Positions 5,557 through 9,357 of a stretch of DNA of 9,357 nt are shown one piece after another. The notes under the pieces are model-generated. The model worked only from the letters and a program-made list of their open reading frames with translations, did not search any database and was not told the DNA's origin. The stretch is from Candidatus Methanogaster sp. UBA203 (GTDB taxonomy: Archaea > Halobacteriota > Methanosarcinia > Methanosarcinales > Methanogasteraceae). A program made the translations under genes and the position numbers. The number at the start of each line of letters is the position of its first letter. Position 1 is the first letter of the stretch. Location of the stretch: contig DASC01000051.1 in NCBI GenBank assembly GCA_002503595.1, forward strand, positions 24,391-33,747, given 5' to 3'.

Positions 5557-7668
5557 TCACAACCCAGCAGCCCACTGCATGATCATCAGTGCATCAAGCG
5601 ATGTAACCTTGTGATCTCCGCTCACATCCGCGTCTTCCGAATATTCGCCACTGACAGCCATCTCGAGCGCGATCACAGCATCTGCCGGAGTGATTACGCC
5701 ATCACCGTTCAGATCACCCTCCGGTGTCTGCGTGCCGCAGGAATACGTGCAGCCGGTGGTGCCATCATCGTCGTAATTGTGGGTCGTGTCGCAGGTGTTT
5801 TCATTGCCGTGGTTTCCTGCACCTGAACTCCATATACGTATATCAATATCTTCGTTCTCGCAGACGGTGTTCTTATATATCTCGTTGTCGTGTGAACCGT
5901 CAGACCTGCCTCCATTTATTCCATAGCCAACCTCTCCTGCCGGGGCATTCTTACTGTCTTTTATGTCATTATATCTGATAATGTTATAACTTCCTCCAAT
6001 ATATATTCCAGACCCAATATTATTTGTTATATTGTTGTGCTCAACAATCCAGTAGTTTGTTAGTTTGCATGCCAGTGCGATGCCGCCAGGAGCATACGTG
6101 CCCACTCCTTCTGGTATATACTTACCGTTTCCGTACACATCGTTGTGGGCAACATAGTTGTGCTGAGACATCATTTTGGAATAAATGCCAACCATGCCGT
6201 TACCATAAATCCTGTTGTGGGTTACGTTGTTATGGTCTCCAGGTCCGTATAGCAGAAGTCCTCTGCCCCCATCCTCGCACGATCCGCATCCAGTACCGGT
6301 ATTGTTATAAATCTCACAATGAGTTATGTTACAGTTCTTTGCATGATAGGTTGCAATTCCATGAGTATAAAACGCATCAGACTCGCCATTGTCATGCACC
6401 TTACAGTTATCTATGACATTGTGCTCAACTATTCCGGAAGACCCGGGACTGCTGCCGAGGTTGATTCCATTGTGGAAGTGTGCAACCTCGATGTTTTTTA
6501 TGGTTACGTAATCATGAGCATTCGGGTTGTAGATACCAGTCCTCAGGCTATCGCCGGGCGTAATTCCATCAATTGCATGTTCTGCGCCATCAATGACGAG
6601 TGGCGCCTCCTCTGTGCCTGATGCCCAGACGATCAAACCATCCCCTTCCGGACAGATTATGTTTGCATTGAAGGTGCAGGACTCTGTCACGATGCCACCA
6701 CATCGATGAACGATGCCACTCTCGCCGATGCAACCTGTGCAATGGTACGTGCATCCACTCGTCCCGGCATCATTATAATTCTCTGTTATTTCGCATGCAT
6801 TCTCATCACCGGAGACGTTCCCCATAGAATCCACGAAAACATCCCTCTCTTTGTTATCGCAGAAGGTATTTATCTTAAGCGTAATATCTTTGGAACCTTC
6901 AGCAATGTGAATTCCTTCGTTGTTGTTTCCAACGGTGTTGTACCTGATAATAGTATCACCCCCATTAACATGGATGCCTGATCCTGCGTTATTTGTTACG
7001 AGATTATGGTCCAGCGTCCACTGGCTTGCATTCAGGTCAATTCCTCTTCCGTTCTTGGATATAACATTGTACTCAATATTGCAATCAGCACATATGCCCT
7101 CAGAATGGATGCCTGAAACAGTATTATCGTGAACCTTGTTGTTGATTATTCTGATATGTGTTCCGTTCTCCCCGTGCACATAGATTCCCTGGCAGTTGTG
7201 ATGGAATTCACATTGTTCTATGATGCACATTCTCAGATCCAGGTCATCGATCTCGATTCCGGTGGTACTATTATGAACGGTGGAATTGTCGATTAAATAG
7301 TTATAGATCGTAGTTCCGGTAACATGCCTGAGCTTGATTCCCGTCTCGAAGTTTTTTATCCTCAGATCGTGCAATTCAAAGAACGTGCTCGATCCTGGGT
7401 TGTATATTCCTGTGCCTGTTCCGTCTCCTTTGATGCAGTACCCCTCACCATAGATGCGGATCTGTCCACTCCCGATGATCAAACCATCTCCTTTGCAGGC
7501 CATAGTGTCGTTGAGGGTGCATGATTTTGTTACGGTATCCCCGCACACGTAAAACTCTCCAGCGTCTATATCACCCCATACGCATACACCGCTTGCACCT
7601 GCGCTTCCTGTGAGCAATATCAGAAGTGATGTTGCGAGTAATATCTGACCAACGGTACTTTTTATCAT
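5557..7668 (-). CDS. Exported double beta-helix protein with C-terminal dockerin (gene C)
   Basis: The gene encodes 703 residues from the ATG at 7668, chosen because AAAGGAG lies 6 nt before it and a classical signal peptide follows (MIKSTVGQ, then a hydrophobic stretch, cleavage near GSAGA at 25). Two parallel beta-helices follow, about 28-310 and 313-644. Each opens with a cysteine entry motif (GDTVTKSC and GGIVTESC) and closes with the same cap (GDENAC / GNENTC, then GC-x-Y-x-C). Residues 650-703 are a type I dockerin-like module: calcium loops DLNGDGVITPAD (652-663) and DVSGDHKVTSLD (681-692), each followed by a hydrophobic helix. The second loop has His where Gly is usual. By family knowledge a dockerin binds a cohesin on another protein, so C should be a non-covalently attached component of a surface assembly; no cohesin is in the window. 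The helices diverge strongly from A, B and D. It may be read with D or from its own weak promoter. Confidence 0.9.
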   Translation of the reverse strand: MIKSTVGQILLATSLLILLTGSAGASGVCVWGDIDAGEFYVCGDTVTKSCTLNDTMACKGDGLIIGSGQIRIYGEGYCIKGDGTGTGIYNPGSSTFFELHDLRIKNFETGIKLRHVTGTTIYNYLIDNSTVHNSTTGIEIDDLDLRMCIIEQCEFHHNCQGIYVHGENGTHIRIINNKVHDNTVSGIHSEGICADCNIEYNVISKNGRGIDLNASQWTLDHNLVTNNAGSGIHVNGGDTIIRYNTVGNNNEGIHIAEGSKDITLKINTFCDNKERDVFVDSMGNVSGDENACEITENYNDAGTSGCTYHCTGCIGESGIVHRCGGIVTESCTFNANIICPEGDGLIVWASGTEEAPLVIDGAEHAIDGITPGDSLRTGIYNPNAHDYVTIKNIEVAHFHNGINLGSSPGSSGIVEHNVIDNCKVHDNGESDAFYTHGIATYHAKNCNITHCEIYNNTGTGCGSCEDGGRGLLLYGPGDHNNVTHNRIYGNGMVGIYSKMMSQHNYVAHNDVYGNGKYIPEGVGTYAPGGIALACKLTNYWIVEHNNITNNIGSGIYIGGSYNIIRYNDIKDSKNAPAGEVGYGINGGRSDGSHDNEIYKNTVCENEDIDIRIWSSGAGNHGNENTCDTTHNYDDDGTTGCTYSCGTQTPEGDLNGDGVITPADAVIALEMAVSGEYSEDADVSGDHKVTSLDALMIMQWAAGL

Positions 7669-7674
7669 CTTTTG

Positions 7675-7681
7675 CTCCTTT
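7675..7681 (-). promoter_or_regulatory. Shine-Dalgarno site of gene C
   Basis: AAAGGAG on the minus strand lies 6 nt before the ATG at 7668. It decides that start over an in-frame TTG at 7734, whose extra 22 residues would be a translation of the terminator of gene D. Confidence 0.85.
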
Positions 7682-7705
7682 CCAAAATTAAAAAGTAAAA
7701 AAAGT

Positions 7706-7731
7706 AAAAAGAGGGAGAAGACCCTCTTTTT
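7706..7731 (-). terminator. Strong intrinsic terminator after gene D
   Basis: A perfect 10-bp stem, AAAAAGAGGG with CCCTCTTTTT on the minus strand, encloses a 6-base loop and touches the stop codon of gene D. Further runs of seven and five T follow downstream. As only 62 bp separate D and C, either C has its own promoter in this T-rich gap or its expression depends on read-through. I see no convincing TATA box between them. Confidence 0.75.
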
Positions 7732-9357
7732 CAATTCTTTCTCCTTCCCAGTCTGCTGTATCCGACGAGCCCCAACAATCCAAGACCAACCAGTGCGAAG
7801 GTTGCCACCTCTGGAATCGGTGCAACAAACCCTGGCATGGTTTCTGTTCCAATGGTACTGGAATCAATCCCATCGGATGCCCTGTTGTACTTACCTGTGT
7901 TTGCTCCGTCATTCTGTTTATCCGCCACAATGTCCCACTCATCCAAGCTTGCTGGATTGGCAGCAGTGTCCCAGATTTCTATCGGACCGAAAGAGGGTGG
8001 AGTTCCACTAGGCATTACCGTCTCCTGCCCTCCGGATGGGTCGCTGGCAAGTGTGTCACCATCACTTACCGGATCATCCTGTATCCAGAGGTTGTAACTT
8101 GCACCTGATGAGATGCCATATCCACCACCTTTCACATACACCTTCTCTCCTGCAGCAAATTCGTCCTTAGCGTTGCCAGAAGCGTCGCATGATATGATAC
8201 AGGCATAGTCGCATCCGGTGGTCATTCCCTCATCGTGGTAGTTCGAACTCGTGTAGCAGGTGTTTTCATCACCTGTATTTCCGACTTTACCGGCTTGCAT
8301 GTATATGTCATAACCCGCATTCTCACACACTTTGTTGTGGGTCAGAGTGTTATACGTTCCACCCACTGCGGTGTCCGATCTATCGATTATGATTCCGTCA
8401 CCTCGGGATCCATCACCTACTGCCGTGCAGTTCTTAGAGCCTGTTACCTCGTTATTGTAGATAGTACAATTCTGTCCGCCCACGAATATTCCGGGTCCGT
8501 AGTTATCCCATACCTCGTTATTCGACACAGTCCACCAGTTTGTATTTTTGCACTGCATTCTGATACCGCCAGGGAATGATATATGTGCTCCTGGGGCAGC
8601 GTTCTCATATACCTTATTGTTGTCGATGCGGTTGTACTTGCTGCCGGCTTTTGAGTATATGCCTGCCAGAGCATTCCCATAGATCTCGCAGTTTGTCACA
8701 TTATTGTAACAAGACTTAGAGTATAGTCTAATTCCAGCGCCGGGTGAATCGCATGATGATTGAAGTGTTGCGCTTGTATTGTACACCTTGCAGTTATCTA
8801 TCGTGCTGTTCCAGATGTTATAGTAGAAGTGAATCCCACATCCGCTGTTTAGCTCACCAGTATTAGCACCGTTATCATGCACCGTGCAGTTATATATCGT
8901 GTTGTTCTCGACCCTGGCAGTATTTGGTCCTGTCGATGTACCCTGGATGCATATCCCTTCCTGGAAGCCTGATATGTCCAGATTTTCGATGACCACGTTG
9001 TGGTATCCTCTAAACTGGCCCGCATTGTAGTTAAGAATCCCGTATGACCAAGCAGCATCACTTCCGGTTATCCCGAAGTTGTTCCCATCGATAGTGATGC
9101 CCTCAGCCCCTACAATCAGACCGCTTCCAGTGCAGACCATCGTGTCGTTGAGTGTGCAACTCTCTGTTACCGTATCTCCGGGTCCAAAAACCATGTTTGA
9201 AACATCGCCGATGCATGCGCCGTTAGCGCTCGCGCCTCCTGCCACCACCAGCAACACCATCCCTGTCAGTGCCAGCGTCATCATTCCGGACGAGAGTCTT
9301 CTCGTCCCTGTCAGTCGTCTCGTAATCGATACTAGCATCACTGTTAGCATCGCAATC
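7731..9357 (-). CDS. Exported beta-helix protein with PEP/PEF-CTERM-like tail (gene D), start cut off
   Basis: The frame is open to the window edge. By comparison with gene A about 11 residues are missing, so the true ATG should lie about 30 bases outside; the ATG at 9350 is internal (it matches Met14 of A). The visible part begins in the first hydrophobic segment of the two-part signal and cleaves after GGASA. The beta-helix follows (about 9186-8210), opened by GDTVTESC and closed by GDENTC with GCDYAC. Then comes a beta-sandwich with YVKGGGYG, SYNLWIQDDPV and EWDIVADKQNDGANTGKYN, a type seen before sorting tails in archaeal surface proteins. The last 28 residues, PEVATFALVGLGLLGLVG then a GRRKN end, have the motif, hydrophobic span and basic end of PEP/PEF-CTERM signals. 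Such tails are processed by exosortase or archaeosortase and the protein is anchored to the cell surface. That D alone has this tail makes it the best candidate for a covalently anchored member. Confidence 0.9.
   Translation of the reverse strand, partial: IAMLTVMLVSITRRLTGTRRLSSGMMTLALTGMVLLVVAGGASANGACIGDVSNMVFGPGDTVTESCTLNDTMVCTGSGLIVGAEGITIDGNNFGITGSDAAWSYGILNYNAGQFRGYHNVVIENLDISGFQEGICIQGTSTGPNTARVENNTIYNCTVHDNGANTGELNSGCGIHFYYNIWNSTIDNCKVYNTSATLQSSCDSPGAGIRLYSKSCYNNVTNCEIYGNALAGIYSKAGSKYNRIDNNKVYENAAPGAHISFPGGIRMQCKNTNWWTVSNNEVWDNYGPGIFVGGQNCTIYNNEVTGSKNCTAVGDGSRGDGIIIDRSDTAVGGTYNTLTHNKVCENAGYDIYMQAGKVGNTGDENTCYTSSNYHDEGMTTGCDYACIISCDASGNAKDEFAAGEKVYVKGGGYGISSGASYNLWIQDDPVSDGDTLASDPSGGQETVMPSGTPPSFGPIEIWDTAANPASLDEWDIVADKQNDGANTGKYNRASDGIDSSTIGTETMPGFVAPIPEVATFALVGLGLLGLVGYSRLGRRKN

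Noticed and set aside
5557..7668. Polysaccharide lyase or epimerase activity of the beta-helices
   Set aside because: The fold can carry such enzymes, but I cannot identify a conserved catalytic Asp/Lys/Arg set common to the helices, so no activity is assigned.
7669..7734. N-terminal extension of gene C starting at 7734
   Set aside because: It would start with TTG, overlaps the stop of D, and its Phe/Leu-rich residues simply translate the terminator hairpin and T-runs. The ATG at 7668 has a good ribosome site.

Overview
The window holds four protein genes in a row, all on the minus strand and transcribed from high to low coordinates: D (7731-9357, start cut off), C (5557-7668), B (2275-5091) and A (1-1800, end cut off). 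All four encode exported proteins whose core is a long Asn/Gly-rich right-handed parallel beta-helix of the NosD/pectate-lyase-like type. The plus strand shows only shadow frames. I see no RNA gene, transposase, integrase or CRISPR array.

The organism is most likely an anaerobic archaeon related to methanogens or anaerobic methane/alkane oxidisers (Halobacteriota, ANME-1/Syntrophoarchaeum-like). This is inference. It rests on the combination of many-copy beta-helix surface proteins, CARDB repeats, an archaeal dockerin, a PEP/PEF-CTERM-like tail, TATA-like promoter elements and strong Shine-Dalgarno sites 6 nt before the ATG. I cannot fix the taxon from sequence alone.

D, B and A are close paralogues. 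They share a peculiar N-terminus with two hydrophobic segments split by a basic linker, and an almost superimposable beta-helix of about 340 residues. Each then carries a different C-terminal module. D ends in a beta-sandwich plus a sortase-type tail. B ends in a C39-peptidase-like domain that lacks its catalytic residues, plus a PepSY-like end. A ends in CARDB repeats. C is a more distant relative with two beta-helices in tandem and a dockerin. The set looks like interchangeable surface modules on a common stalk or ligand-binding helix. A 240-bp tract that is virtually identical in A and B, next to a tract where A instead follows D, shows that the copies exchange sequence.

The genes are not one simple operon. 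A and B each sit behind a homologous gap of about 470 bp. Read in the direction of transcription, each gap contains an intrinsic terminator for the previous gene, five ACCTAA-type hexamers spaced 29/31/29/31 bp, a TATA-like box enclosed by the last inverted pair of half-sites, and a leader of about 200 nt with strong hairpins before the Shine-Dalgarno. C has no such region and lies 62 bp behind D, with a perfect 10-bp terminator hairpin between them. The repeated promoter array is the most unusual unexplained feature: it suggests a dedicated regulator acting on this family of surface proteins.
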